From Paraburkholderia fungorum (GTDB lineage Bacteria > Pseudomonadota > Gammaproteobacteria > Burkholderiales > Burkholderiaceae): DNA of 64,000 nucleotides. Made by a program: the position numbers and the translations under genes. The DNA lies in NCBI RefSeq assembly GCF_003610895.1, contig NZ_MCAS01000003.1, forward strand, positions 62,001-126,000, given 5' to 3'. Below are positions 1 to 8,447 of the stretch, one piece after another (the first letter of the stretch is position 1; each line of letters starts with the position of its first letter). The notes under the pieces are model-generated. The model was not told the DNA's origin. It did no database searches and saw only the letters and a program-made list of their open reading frames with translations.

Positions 1-809
1 GGCGCGCCATCGTCACGGTCGAGATCGACGAGCTCCGGCACCAGCACGGCGAGGCTATGGCCGTTGCCGAGCGAGCGGCAGAATGCTTCGTCGCTGGTCA
101 TGAAACTCGTGATCGCGGCGGCGGTTTCGTCGTCGATCGATTTCATCCACGATTTGTGGACGACCGGAAAGTGATACAGGTCGGTGGTGTTTTCGAGCTG
201 GATCTTCCAGTTGCCGTTGAAGCGGAAGCGATGCTCGCCGTTCGCCTTGATCGGATAGCCCGCGCCCTGTTTCATGAACAGATCGATCCACGGTTTGGCG
301 CCGCCGAGAAAATCTTCGAGCGGTTCGATCTCCTGATTGAAGCTAGCGAAGATCAGGCCTTGATAGATGCCCACGCGCAGACTCGCGAGCGGCAACTCGG
401 TCTTGTCGATCACGCCTTCATAACCGTCTCCATAGGGCAGCGCGCGCAATGCGCCGTCGAGGCCATAGGTCCAGCTGTGATACGGGCAGGTGAAGCCTTT
501 CGCATTGCCTTTGTGCTGCTCGCAGACCGTCGCGCCGCGATGGCGGCAGCGGTTCTGCAGCACGTTGACAGCACCCGTTTTGTCGCGCACCACGATCACC
601 GGCTGGCGGCCGATCGTGGTGGTGCGGAAATCGCCCGGATTCGGCAATTCGCTTTCGTGCGCGACCCAGATCCACGTCTTGTAGAAAATGCGCTCGAGTT
701 CGGTTTCGAAAACCGCCGGATCGTAGTACAGCGAAGGGGCGACGCGGTCGGGCTGCGCGCGCTGGTACAAGGCGCTCGCATCGACGGTCTGATATGAGGA
801 TTCGCTCAT
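1..809 (-). CDS. Rieske aromatic ring-hydroxylating oxygenase, large (alpha) subunit, cut by the window edge
   Basis: The first 269 codons of a minus-strand gene are present; the C-terminal part lies outside the window. The start is the ATG at 809. The Rieske 2Fe-2S ligands are visible as C88-x-H90 and C108-x2-H111 (CPYHSW). The mononuclear iron site follows as NWKIQLEN leading to D210, H213 and H218 (DLYHFPVVH). Alpha subunits of this family dihydroxylate or hydroxylate an aromatic acid using electrons from a reductase. The overall look is of the anthranilate/salicylate group rather than the naphthalene or biphenyl group, but that assignment is from memory. With the cat operon 2 kb away, conversion of an aromatic acid such as anthranilate to catechol is the natural guess. 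It is divergent from the LysR gene at 902, and a dyad lies between them. Confidence 0.88.
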   Translation of the reverse strand, partial: MSESSYQTVDASALYQRAQPDRVAPSLYYDPAVFETELERIFYKTWIWVAHESELPNPGDFRTTTIGRQPVIVVRDKTGAVNVLQNRCRHRGATVCEQHKGNAKGFTCPYHSWTYGLDGALRALPYGDGYEGVIDKTELPLASLRVGIYQGLIFASFNQEIEPLEDFLGGAKPWIDLFMKQGAGYPIKANGEHRFRFNGNWKIQLENTTDLYHFPVVHKSWMKSIDDETAAAITSFMTSDEAFCRSLGNGHSLAVLVPELVDLDRDDGA

Positions 810-869
810 TGGAGTGGTATGTGGGTGGTCGATGGAGCCAAGTCTCGCTGAGCGACTGATATGCGTCAA

Positions 870-898
870 ATTGATCTAAAATAAAATATAAGATCAAT
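870..898. promoter_or_regulatory. Perfect 8-bp dyad in the oxygenase/LysR divergent promoter
   Basis: ATTGATCT at 870-877 is mirrored by AGATCAAT at 891-898 across a 13-nt, AT-only spacer. It sits 3 nt before the LysR start codon and about 60 bp upstream of the oxygenase start. LysR-type regulators bind interrupted dyads in such divergent regions, so this is a likely site for the regulator at 902 (inference). Its position over the translation start would suit autorepression. Confidence 0.5.
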
Positions 899-901
899 CT
901 C

Positions 902-1834
902 ATGGATATCTCGATGAATTCGCTGGATCACGTCGACCTCAATCTGCTGCGCGTTTTCCAGGCGATTGTCGAGGAGCGCAGCCTTACGCGGGCGGGTCAG
1001 CGCCTTGCGCTGTCACAGCCGGCAATCAGTTATTCGCTGGGGCGTTTGCGAACCCTGTTCGACGATCCGCTGTTCATTCGCACGCGCGCCGGCATGCAGC
1101 CCACGCCGATCGCGCTCGAACTGTCGAGCATCGTCGCGCGGGCGCTGGATACGGTGCGCGAAGCGCTGCGTTACGCGGAACATTTCGATCCGGCGGTGAG
1201 CACACGCACGTTCCGCTTATCGCTCTCCGATGCGGGGGAGTTGGCGTATCTGCCGCCGATTTGCGAAGCGTTGCACCGGCAGGCGCCGCGCGTGAAATTG
1301 CGCATCGAGCCCTTGCCGGTCGAAGAAATCGAAGATGCGTTGCGTGGCAGCCGGCTCGATTTCGCAATCGGCAATCTGCCGACGCTGACCGCGCGCACGC
1401 GGCATCAAGCGCTGTTCGAAGAGACGTACGTGTGCATGACGCGCAAGCGGCGCGGCTTGCCGCGCACGAAAGAGCTGAGCATGAAGGCGTTTCTGGACGC
1501 GTCGCACGTGCAGATCACGTCGGTCGAGCATAGCCACTATGCGCTCGACGATGCGTTTCGCGCGCAAGGGGTGGGCCGGCATATCGCGCTCGAACTGCCG
1601 CATTTCGTCGCCTTGCCGAGCGTACTGGCCGTGACCGATCTGTTCGCGACCCTGCCGCGGCGTCTGGCGCAGATTTTCAATCGGGACGGCGGGTTTCATC
1701 TGTATGAATTGCCGGTCACGTTGCCGATGGCCGCTGTCACGATGCATTGGCACGAGCATTTCGACCAGGACGAGGGCAACGTGTGGTTGCGCAATCTGAT
1801 GGGCGATATCGTGCGGCGCTTCGACGAGCGTTGA
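902..1834 (+). CDS. LysR-family transcriptional regulator (NahR/NodD-like)
   Basis: A 310-residue LysR protein. The N-terminal winged helix-turn-helix is clear (DLNLLRVF, then RSLTRAGQRLALSQPAIS, then LFDDPLFIR). The DDPLFIR segment and the DLNLLRVF opening are typical of the NahR/NodD/SyrM branch, many of which respond to salicylate or related aromatics. The rest is a periplasmic-binding-like effector domain. It is divergent from the Rieske oxygenase gene and probably controls it. Another in-frame ATG lies 4 codons in (914); I kept 902, but the choice is uncertain because no strong ribosome-binding site is visible. Confidence 0.88.
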   Translation: MDISMNSLDHVDLNLLRVFQAIVEERSLTRAGQRLALSQPAISYSLGRLRTLFDDPLFIRTRAGMQPTPIALELSSIVARALDTVREALRYAEHFDPAVSTRTFRLSLSDAGELAYLPPICEALHRQAPRVKLRIEPLPVEEIEDALRGSRLDFAIGNLPTLTARTRHQALFEETYVCMTRKRRGLPRTKELSMKAFLDASHVQITSVEHSHYALDDAFRAQGVGRHIALELPHFVALPSVLAVTDLFATLPRRLAQIFNRDGGFHLYELPVTLPMAAVTMHWHEHFDQDEGNVWLRNLMGDIVRRFDER

Positions 1835-1934
1835 GAAGGGCCTCGGCTGTCAGCGTGACGCAGGGCGGCTTTGCGGGCGTGCAGAATGCTGCCCAAAACG
1901 CTGCTCAAAACGCCGCGTGGATAGGCCACGCCCC

Positions 1935-2822
1935 TCAAACCCGTTTGAACAGCTCCCGCGCGAGTGAGCACAACAGCGTGGTAGCCGGCGACTCATCCTG
2001 CAGGCGCCGGCTCATGATAATCGGCGAAGCGATATTGGCGGCCGGCACCGGCCGGTACACCACGCCATGCGCGCGCAGACCCTCCACACTTTCCGGCACG
2101 AGACACACGCCGACCTGCGCCGCGACCAGACCCAGCGCGGTTTGCAATTCCCTGACCTCATGGATGGCCTTGGGCTCCAGCGCATGGTCGTGCATGGCCG
2201 ACAGCTGCTGGTCCGCGTAGCTTGGCCGCGGCGTGCTCGGATAGACGATCAGCGTTTCCTGCGCGAGCGCGGCAAGCGTCAGCGGCTTCTTCTGGCGTGC
2301 GAGCGGATGATCTTGCGGCAGTGCGGCAATCATCCGCTCTTCGACGAGCACCTCGCGCGCCAGTTGCGCGTCGTCAAAACGCAGGCGGCCGAAGCCGACG
2401 TCGATACGGCCGCCTTTGAGGGCGCCGAGTTGCTCGATCGTGAACATTTCAATCAGCGACAACTCGATATGCGGCGCGGCCTCGCGAAACGCACGGATCA
2501 CCGCGGGCAGCGCGCCATACAGCGTGGACGGCACGAAGCCGATCACGATGCGCTCGGCCAGTTGCGCGAGGCGCCGCGTGAGCGGCGCGAGCTCGTCGGC
2601 TTCAGCGACGAGACGCCTTGCCTGCGCATAGAAAATGCGCCCGGCTTCGGTCAGGCGCAGCGGCCGGGCGCCGCGCTCGAACAGCGCGAGGCCAACGCTT
2701 TCCTCGATCTGCTGGATCTGGCGGCTGAGCGGCGGCTGGGTCATATGCAGGCGGTTAGCCGCCCGCGTGATGTTCATTTCTTCGGCGACCGCGATGAAAT
2801 AGCGGAGCTGGCGAAGTTCCAT
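1935..2822 (-). CDS. catR: LysR-family activator of the catechol operon (CatR/CatM/BenM type)
   Basis: A 295-residue LysR regulator beginning MELRQLRYFIAVAEE, the characteristic opening of the CatR/CatM/BenM group. The helix-turn-helix (NITRAANRLHMTQPPLSRQI) and a full effector domain follow. It is divergent from catB with only about 100 bp between start codons. Known family members bind cis,cis-muconate and activate catBCA genes; the same role is inferred here. A perfect ATAC-N7-GTAT site, the CatM/BenM recognition pattern, lies 2 bp upstream of its own start codon, which suggests autorepression coupled to activation of catB. Confidence 0.88.
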   Translation of the reverse strand: MELRQLRYFIAVAEEMNITRAANRLHMTQPPLSRQIQQIEESVGLALFERGARPLRLTEAGRIFYAQARRLVAEADELAPLTRRLAQLAERIVIGFVPSTLYGALPAVIRAFREAAPHIELSLIEMFTIEQLGALKGGRIDVGFGRLRFDDAQLAREVLVEERMIAALPQDHPLARQKKPLTLAALAQETLIVYPSTPRPSYADQQLSAMHDHALEPKAIHEVRELQTALGLVAAQVGVCLVPESVEGLRAHGVVYRPVPAANIASPIIMSRRLQDESPATTLLCSLARELFKRV

Positions 2823-2824
2823 GC

Positions 2825-2839
2825 ATACCTCTAAGGTAT
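2825..2839. promoter_or_regulatory. CatR operator, ATAC-N7-GTAT
   Basis: ATAC at 2825-2828 and GTAT at 2836-2839 are separated by 7 nt, an exact match to the recognition site described for CatM and BenM. The dyad extends inward to ATACC/GGTAT. It lies about 20 bp upstream of the proposed catB -35 element and directly before the catR start codon. Confidence 0.75.
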
Positions 2840-2859
2840 GGAAGTAGTCGGAATCGGTG

Positions 2860-2889
2860 TTGGACTGCTTCGCGGGTTGTTTCTACTAT
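2860..2889 (+). promoter_or_regulatory. Candidate catB promoter
   Basis: TTGGAC (2860-2865) and TACTAT (2884-2889) are spaced by 18 nt, in the right place downstream of the CatR operator and upstream of the catB ribosome-binding site (AGGAGGG at about 2912-2918). The imperfect -10 fits a promoter that needs an activator. The position is inferred from pattern only. Confidence 0.5.
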
Positions 2890-2924
2890 GGGGCTCTCAG
2901 GAAAGCAGTTCAGGAGGGCAAGGA

Positions 2925-4082
2925 ATGATAGCAACACCCGTGAAGATCGAGAGCGTGGAGACGATTCTCGTCGACGTACCGACGATTCGTCCACACCGGC
3001 TTTCGGTCGCAACGATGAACTGCCAGACGCTCGTGCTGGTGCGCGTTCGCTGCGCCGACGGCGTGGTCGGCGTGGGCGAGGGCACAACCATCGGCGGCCT
3101 CGCGTACGGCGAGGAAAGTCCGGAGAGTATCAAGACCAACATCGATACGTATTTCGCGCCGCTGCTCAAAGGTATGGACGCGACCCGCCCAGGCGCGGCG
3201 ATGGCGACACTGCGCACGCTGTTCCAGGGCAACCGTTTTGCCCGCTCGGCGCTCGAAACCGCCTTGTTCGACGCCCAGGCGCAGCGCCTCGGCGTACCGT
3301 TGTCGGAGCTGTTCGGCGGCCGCATCCGCGATTCGGTGGACGTGGCGTGGACGCTCGCGAGCGGCGACACGACCCGCGATATCGACGAAGCCGAGCGTGT
3401 TTTCGAAGCGAAGCGGCATCGCGTATTCAAACTGAAAATCGGTTCGCGCGCGCTGGCCGACGACGTGGCGCACGTTGTGGCGATTCAGAAAGCACTGGAA
3501 GGACGCGGTGAAGTGCGGGTCGACGTGAACCAGGCGTGGACCGAATCCGAAGCGATCTGGGCCGCAAAACGTTTCGCCGACGCGGGCGTTGCTCTGATCG
3601 AGCAGCCGATTGCCGCGGAGAATCGCGCGGGCCTCAAACGTCTGACGGATCTCGCGCTGGTGCCGATCATGGCGGACGAAGCCCTGCACGGCCCGGCCGA
3701 TGCCTTCGCGCTTGCCAGCGCGCGCGCGGCTGATGTCTTCGCCGTCAAGATCGCGCAATCGGGTGGCCTGAGCGGCGCGGCGAACGTGGCGGCGATTGCG
3801 CTTGCTGCGAACCTCGACCTGTACGGCGGCACGATGCTCGAAGGCGCGGTGGGCACGATTGCCTCGGCGCAACTCTTCAGCACCTTCGGCGCATTGAAGT
3901 GGGGTACTGAACTGTTCGGGCCGTTGCTGCTGACCGAAGAGATTCTCACCGAACCGCTGCGTTACGAGAATTTTGTTTTGCATCTTCCTCAGGGACCGGG
4001 TCTGGGCATCACGCTGGACTGGGACAAGATCGACCGCCTGCGGCGCGATACGCGCAAGGGCGCAAGCATCACCACGAACTGA
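2925..4082 (+). CDS. catB: Muconate cycloisomerase (cis,cis-muconate lactonizing enzyme)
   Basis: An enolase-superfamily enzyme of 385 residues that converts cis,cis-muconate to (+)-muconolactone. Catalytic features are visible: KLK at 169-171 (acid/base lysines), metal ligands D200 (VDVNQAW), E226 (IEQPI) and D251 (MADEAL), and K275 (VKIAQSGG). These match the Pseudomonas enzyme with an offset of two residues. I chose the start at 2925 because AGGAGGG lies just upstream and the longer reading frame adds an unrelated N-terminus. The C-terminus is slightly longer than in Pseudomonas CatB. It is the first gene of catB-catA-catC; the 47-bp gap to catA contains only a Shine-Dalgarno sequence. Confidence 0.95.
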   Translation: MIATPVKIESVETILVDVPTIRPHRLSVATMNCQTLVLVRVRCADGVVGVGEGTTIGGLAYGEESPESIKTNIDTYFAPLLKGMDATRPGAAMATLRTLFQGNRFARSALETALFDAQAQRLGVPLSELFGGRIRDSVDVAWTLASGDTTRDIDEAERVFEAKRHRVFKLKIGSRALADDVAHVVAIQKALEGRGEVRVDVNQAWTESEAIWAAKRFADAGVALIEQPIAAENRAGLKRLTDLALVPIMADEALHGPADAFALASARAADVFAVKIAQSGGLSGAANVAAIALAANLDLYGGTMLEGAVGTIASAQLFSTFGALKWGTELFGPLLLTEEILTEPLRYENFVLHLPQGPGLGITLDWDKIDRLRRDTRKGASITTN

Positions 4083-4129
4083 CGGTTCATTCGCTAACCG
4101 CCCAGAACATTAAACGAAGGAGATACCCC

Positions 4130-5038
4130 ATGAACAAGCAAGCCATCGACGCGCTGCTGCAAAAAATCAACGACAGCGCCACCCATGAAGGCAATCCGCG
4201 CACGAAGCAGATCGTCAACCGCATCATCAAGGACCTGTTCTATACGATCGAAGACCTCGACGTGCAGCCGGACGAGTTCTGGACCGCGCTGAATTATCTC
4301 GGCGACGCAGGTAAGAGCGGCGAGCTCGGCCTCCTGGCCGCGGGCCTCGGTTTCGAGCATTTTCTCGACCTGCGCATAGACGAAGCCGAAGCCAAGGCCG
4401 GGATCGAAGGCGGCACGCCGCGCACCATCGAAGGACCGCTGTATGTGGCGGGCGCGCCGGTGTCCGACGGCCATGCGCGGCTGGATGACGGCACCGATCC
4501 TGGTCAGACGCTGGTGATGCGCGGCCGTGTGTTCGGCGAAGACGGCAAGCCGCTCGCGAATGCGCTGGTCGAGGTGTGGCACGCGAATCACCTTGGCAAC
4601 TACTCTTACTTCGACAAATCGCAGCCGGCCTTCAATCTGCGCCGCTCGATCCGTACCGATGCCGAAGGCAAGTACAGCTTCCGCAGCGTGGTGCCGGTGG
4701 GCTACTCGGTGCCGCCGCAGGGGCAGACGCAATTGCTGCTCGATCAGCTGGGCCGTCATGGGCATCGTCCGGCGCATATTCACTTCTTCGTTTCGGCACC
4801 GGGTTGCCGCAAGCTGACCACGCAGATCAACATCGACGGCGATCCGTATCTGTGGGACGACTTCGCTTTCGCCACGCGCGACGGGCTCGTGCCCGCCGTC
4901 CGGCAGGCCGAAGGCGCGGAAGGCAAACCGTATGGCGTGGACGGCCAGTTCGCGCTGATCGATTTCGACTTCACCCTGTTCAGGGAGCGCGACAATCTGC
5001 CGGGCGCGGAAGTGGAACGCGTACGCGCGGAAGCCTGA
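4130..5038 (+). CDS. catA: Catechol 1,2-dioxygenase
   Basis: An intradiol, non-haem Fe(III) ring-cleavage dioxygenase of 302 residues that opens catechol to cis,cis-muconate. The iron ligands can be placed at Y158 (HLGNYSYF), Y192 (PVGYSVPP), H216 and H218 (RPAHIHFF), with the spacing known for the family. The N-terminal helical dimerisation domain (about residues 1-100) is present, and the beta-sandwich domain follows. GAAGGAGA upstream gives a strong ribosome-binding site. It lies between catB and catC in the same operon, so the three consecutive steps from catechol to 3-oxoadipate enol-lactone are encoded together. Confidence 0.96.
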   Translation: MNKQAIDALLQKINDSATHEGNPRTKQIVNRIIKDLFYTIEDLDVQPDEFWTALNYLGDAGKSGELGLLAAGLGFEHFLDLRIDEAEAKAGIEGGTPRTIEGPLYVAGAPVSDGHARLDDGTDPGQTLVMRGRVFGEDGKPLANALVEVWHANHLGNYSYFDKSQPAFNLRRSIRTDAEGKYSFRSVVPVGYSVPPQGQTQLLLDQLGRHGHRPAHIHFFVSAPGCRKLTTQINIDGDPYLWDDFAFATRDGLVPAVRQAEGAEGKPYGVDGQFALIDFDFTLFRERDNLPGAEVERVRAEA

Positions 5039-5069
5039 GACAGGAAAAAATAGCAAAAGGAGAACCAGC

Positions 5070-5360
5070 ATGCTGTTTCACGTAGAGATGACGGTCAAGC
5101 TGCCGTCCGATATGGACGCGGAACGCGCCGCCCGTCTGAAGTCCGATGAGAAAGCGATGTCGCAAAAGCTGCAGCAGGAGGGCGTGTGGCGGCATTTGTG
5201 GCGCATTGCCGGCCGCTACGCGAATATCAGCGTGTTCGACGTGGAAAGCCCCGCGCATCTGCACGACGTGCTGAGCCAATTGCCGCTGTTTCCGTATATG
5301 GACGTCGAAGTGCGCGCGTTGTGCCGGCATGCATCGTCGATCCATGACGACGACCGCTAA
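5070..5360 (+). CDS. catC: Muconolactone delta-isomerase
   Basis: A 96-residue protein, the usual length of CatC, starting MLFHVEMTVKLP and containing the family segments GVWRHLWRIAGRYANISVFDV and LPLFPYMDV. It isomerises muconolactone to 3-oxoadipate enol-lactone and forms a decamer in known examples. The gene is preceded by AAAGGAG and lies 31 bp after catA. A strong hairpin terminator follows 16 bp after the stop codon, closing the cat operon. No pcaD, pcaIJ or pcaF genes are in the window, so the lower pathway must be encoded elsewhere. Confidence 0.95.
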   Translation: MLFHVEMTVKLPSDMDAERAARLKSDEKAMSQKLQQEGVWRHLWRIAGRYANISVFDVESPAHLHDVLSQLPLFPYMDVEVRALCRHASSIHDDDR

Positions 5361-5376
5361 GGTGCGCCAAGGGTGC

Positions 5377-5413
5377 AAAAAAGCCGGTGTTGCGAATGCA
5401 GCACCGGCTTTTT
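5377..5413. terminator. Bidirectional intrinsic terminator between catC and the reductase gene
   Basis: An 11-bp stem (GCCGGTGTTGC 5383-5393 with GCAGCACCGGC 5398-5408, one G-U pair) closes a GAAT loop. It is flanked by A6 on the left (5377-5382) and T5 on the right (5409-5413), so it can terminate both the cat transcript and the converging reductase transcript. Confidence 0.9.
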
Positions 5414-5433
5414 CAACGATCAAAACCCGGCTC

Positions 5434-6411
5434 TTAAAGATCGAGCACCAGCAGCGGCGAGGCCGCGCGCGAGACACAGCAGCAGATCACCTTGCCGCTC
5501 GCGCGCTCCGCTTTACTCAGGCAATGATCGCGATGCTCGGGCGTTCCGCTGACTACATCGACCATGCAGGTGCCGCATACGCCTTCTCCGCACGACGTAT
5601 CCACTTCGATGCCGATCGACGCCAGCGCCGCGACGATCGTCGTGTGTTTGTCCACGTGGACGGTTGCGCCGCTGCTGGCGATGCGCACGTCGAATGAATC
5701 GAGCGCGCTCGATTCGCCGCTAGCCGCCGAAGCAGGCTCGGCGCCAAAGCGCTCGAGGTGAATCGCCTCGGCAGCCACGCGCTGTTCGCCTATCGCCACC
5801 ACACGCTCCATGAAGGGCGCCGGCCCACACGTGTAGAGGTGCGAACCTTCGCGCGCATCTGCCACGCAGTCGGCCAGCACCGCGTCGAGTTGTTCCCGCT
5901 CGACGCCGAAATGAAAGCGCACGAAGTGACTGAACGGTGCGCGCGACATTAACGGCAGGAACGCCGCGTGCTCCGCGCTGCGCGCGAAGTAATGCAGCAC
6001 GAAGCGCTGCTCCTGCCTGAGCAGGCGGTATGCCATGCTTAAGAGCGGCGTCACGCCAATGCCGGCTGCAATCAGAATGTGTTCGCTCGCGCTGCTTGCG
6101 AGTTGAAACAGATTACGCGGCGCGCCGATCGTCAGTTCGCAGCCCACCGTCACGTCATCGTGCAGCGAGCGCGAGCCGCCGCGAGACGCTGCTTCACGTT
6201 TGACAGCAAACAGGTGCGTTTCGTGTTGATCCGGGTCGCCGCATAGAGAGTATTGCCGTGTCACGCCCGAGGGCCCGGTGACGTCGATATGCGCGCCGGG
6301 TTCGTAGCGCTCGAACGGTTGTCCGTCCAGACGCGCTACGCTAAAAGAGCGCACGCCGTGCGCTTCGTCACGCACGCTTTCGACGCGCACGCTTAAGGTG
6401 GTTTTATCCAT
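5434..6411 (-). CDS. Phthalate dioxygenase reductase/VanB-type oxidoreductase (FMN, NAD(P)H, C-terminal 2Fe-2S)
   Basis: A 325-residue electron-transfer protein for an aromatic oxygenase. The order is a flavin-binding barrel (RQYSLCGD, about 70-77), an NAD(P)H-binding domain (IAAGIGVTPLLSMAYRLL, then YTCGPAPFM), and a C-terminal plant-type ferredoxin domain with C-x4-C-x2-C (SCGEGVCGTC) and a later Cys (HRDHCLS). This is the class IA layout with ferredoxin at the C-terminus, unlike BenC/AntC, which carry it at the N-terminus. I chose the ATG at 6411 because it begins the conserved barrel; the longer frame adds 19 unrelated residues. No oxygenase component lies beside it, so its partner may be the enzyme at 1-809 or one outside the window. 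Confidence 0.87.
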   Translation of the reverse strand: MDKTTLSVRVESVRDEAHGVRSFSVARLDGQPFERYEPGAHIDVTGPSGVTRQYSLCGDPDQHETHLFAVKREAASRGGSRSLHDDVTVGCELTIGAPRNLFQLASSASEHILIAAGIGVTPLLSMAYRLLRQEQRFVLHYFARSAEHAAFLPLMSRAPFSHFVRFHFGVEREQLDAVLADCVADAREGSHLYTCGPAPFMERVVAIGEQRVAAEAIHLERFGAEPASAASGESSALDSFDVRIASSGATVHVDKHTTIVAALASIGIEVDTSCGEGVCGTCMVDVVSGTPEHRDHCLSKAERASGKVICCCVSRAASPLLVLDL

Positions 6412-6594
6412 GATCTTGCCGACAGTATGAGCGGGGACGGGAAGAAGCAGAGCGGACGCCCCATGCATTGCGCGGCGTCCGGTTGTGCAGGTTGTGCATC
6501 AAGGATAAGAAACCACTGGCAATCAGGCAAATCGATTAAAAATCGGTTATGAAATAAATGCGATTGATAATACAGCGTCAGCCTTGCCCACCTG

Positions 6595-7485
6595 TCACTC
6601 CAGGACACCCGCCAGGTGCCGCACCAGCGCCTTTTCCGGCCGCTTCAGCGCATTCAGGTCGCGCATGCAGATCAGCAACTGCCGGGTGGCCCACGTGTCC
6701 GTCAGTTCGATCGTGCGAATGCCCGGCGTGCCGCGATAGCGTTTCGCCGCCGTAGCCGGCACGATGGCGATGCCCGCGCCTTGTTCGACCATGCAGCAGA
6801 CGCTTTCGAAGGTTCGCATATGCGCGCGGACGCTGAGCGGTTGCCCGGCCAGCAATGCACGTTCGCCAAGGTATGCGTGCAAGGCGCTGCCCGTGCTCAA
6901 GCCAATGAATTCACGGTCGGCCACTTCCGCAAGCGTCACGCGACGGCGCGCGCCCAGCGGGTCGTCACGGCTGGCGATCAGCACGAGTTTGTCGATGGCG
7001 AAGGGCAGCGTCTGCAAGGTGCCGTGTTCGACGGAATCCGAGATGATGCCGATCTCCGCCGCGCCGGCCAGCACCGCTTTCACGGTTTCGCTGCTTTGCC
7101 GTTCCTTCAGATCGATCTGTACGTTGGGGTGATCGCGCAAAAACAGGCCGACCGCAGCGGGCAGAAACTCGGTGATCGCGGCGGTATTGGTCCACAGACG
7201 GATGCAGGCTTTGCGCCCGGCCTGATGTTCGCCGAGCTCGCCTTGCATCCGGTCGATCTGGCCGAGCACGAGCCGCGCATGATGGGCGAGCGTATCGCCG
7301 GTTGCCGTCGACTCCACGCCGCGCCGGCCCCGTTCCAGCAACGGCACGCCCAAGGCTTCTTCCATGCCGCGCAAACGCGCGCTGGCCGAAGGCAGGGACA
7401 TGTTCGCGCGGGCCGCGCCATGCGTGATGCTGCCGGTTTCAAGGATGTGAAGAAAAAGGCGGAGGTCGATCAGGTCGAAGCGCAT
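6595..7485 (-). CDS. LysR-family transcriptional regulator
   Basis: A 296-residue LysR protein with a helix-turn-helix at about residues 17-36 (SITHGAARANMSLPSASARL) and an effector domain. The start at 7485 (MRFDLIDLRLFLHILETGS) is typical. It is divergent from the TauE-type permease gene (start 7662), which is the likely target. It also lies upstream of the reductase gene in the same orientation with a 183-bp gap. The inducer cannot be told from the sequence. Confidence 0.87.
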   Translation of the reverse strand: MRFDLIDLRLFLHILETGSITHGAARANMSLPSASARLRGMEEALGVPLLERGRRGVESTATGDTLAHHARLVLGQIDRMQGELGEHQAGRKACIRLWTNTAAITEFLPAAVGLFLRDHPNVQIDLKERQSSETVKAVLAGAAEIGIISDSVEHGTLQTLPFAIDKLVLIASRDDPLGARRRVTLAEVADREFIGLSTGSALHAYLGERALLAGQPLSVRAHMRTFESVCCMVEQGAGIAIVPATAAKRYRGTPGIRTIELTDTWATRQLLICMRDLNALKRPEKALVRHLAGVLE

Positions 7486-7661
7486 GGCGTGGATTCGAGT
7501 TGGCGCAGTAGTTGGCGCTGCAGTTGGGGCAGTTATCGCGGCCGGGTTTGAGCCTCAGCTTCAGCCTTAGTTATAGCCTAAGTCACAGTACGTATCTTAC
7601 GCATTGTGGGCGGTGCTCCGGCAATCGAAAATCCGGACATGACATTCAGAACACCATCCCG

Positions 7662-8411
7662 ATGATCTCTTCCTTTGCAATGCGCGCGAGCGTGGTTGCC
7701 GTGACCTTCGTCGTGGCCGGCTTCGTCAAGGGCGTGACCGGCATGGGTCTGCCGACTGTGGCCATGGGTGTGCTCGGCACGCTGATGCTGCCGGCGCAGG
7801 CCGCCGCGATGCTGCTGTTGCCCTCGTTCGTGACGAACGTCTGGCAACTGTTCGCGGGGCCCAGCGTGCGCGCGCTGGTCAAGCGCCTGTGGCTGATGAT
7901 GGCGGGCATTGTCGCGGGTACGCTCGCGGCCGCGTCGTTCATTGCCGGTGGTGGCGGCGAATGGGCCGTGACCGGTTTGGGCGCGGCGTTGACCGTGTAT
8001 GCAGTGGCCGGACTGCTGGCGTGGCGCTTCTCGGTGCCGGCGCGGCACGAGCGCTGGCTCTCGCCGGCGGTCGGCGTGGTCACCGGCGCGATCACAGGTG
8101 GGACGGGGGTATTCGTCGTGCCGGCGGTGCCTTACCTGCAGGGGTTGGCGTTAAAGAAAGAGGATCTGGTTCAGGCGCTCGGCCTGTCTTTCACCGTATC
8201 CACCATCGCGCTCGCCCTCGGATTGGCGCGCGAGCATGCATTTGCGATCGATGAACTGGGCGAATCGCTGTGCGCCGTGGTGCCCGCATTGCTCGGAATG
8301 TGGATCGGGCAGCGGGTGCGCGAGCACATTAGTCCGGCGAGCTTCCGGCGCTGGTTCTTTGTCTGTCTGCTCGGCTTGGGCATTCAGTTGCTGGTGCGTG
8401 CATTCGTTTGA
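7662..8411 (+). CDS. TauE/SafE-family membrane permease
   Basis: A 249-residue integral membrane protein with about eight hydrophobic segments in two repeats. Each repeat carries a family-type motif: GFVKGVTGMGLPT near residue 20 and GAITGGTGVFVVP near residue 145. Members export sulfite, sulfoacetate or other organic anions, or take up metals; the substrate is unknown here. I prefer the start at 7662 (MISSFAMRASVVAV), where the first membrane helix begins; the longer frame adds a low-complexity Ser/Leu stretch. It is divergent from the LysR gene at 7485. Confidence 0.82.
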   Translation: MISSFAMRASVVAVTFVVAGFVKGVTGMGLPTVAMGVLGTLMLPAQAAAMLLLPSFVTNVWQLFAGPSVRALVKRLWLMMAGIVAGTLAAASFIAGGGGEWAVTGLGAALTVYAVAGLLAWRFSVPARHERWLSPAVGVVTGAITGGTGVFVVPAVPYLQGLALKKEDLVQALGLSFTVSTIALALGLAREHAFAIDELGESLCAVVPALLGMWIGQRVREHISPASFRRWFFVCLLGLGIQLLVRAFV

Positions 8412-8447
8412 TCAGCGTGGCGAACGCGGACCGGGGAGGGTTGCATC

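Noticed and set aside
1866..1920. Short 12-bp repeats (GCTGCCCAAAAC/GCTGCTCAAAAC) between converging LysR genes
   Set aside because: Only about two and a half imperfect copies; too short and too few for a CRISPR or known repeat element.
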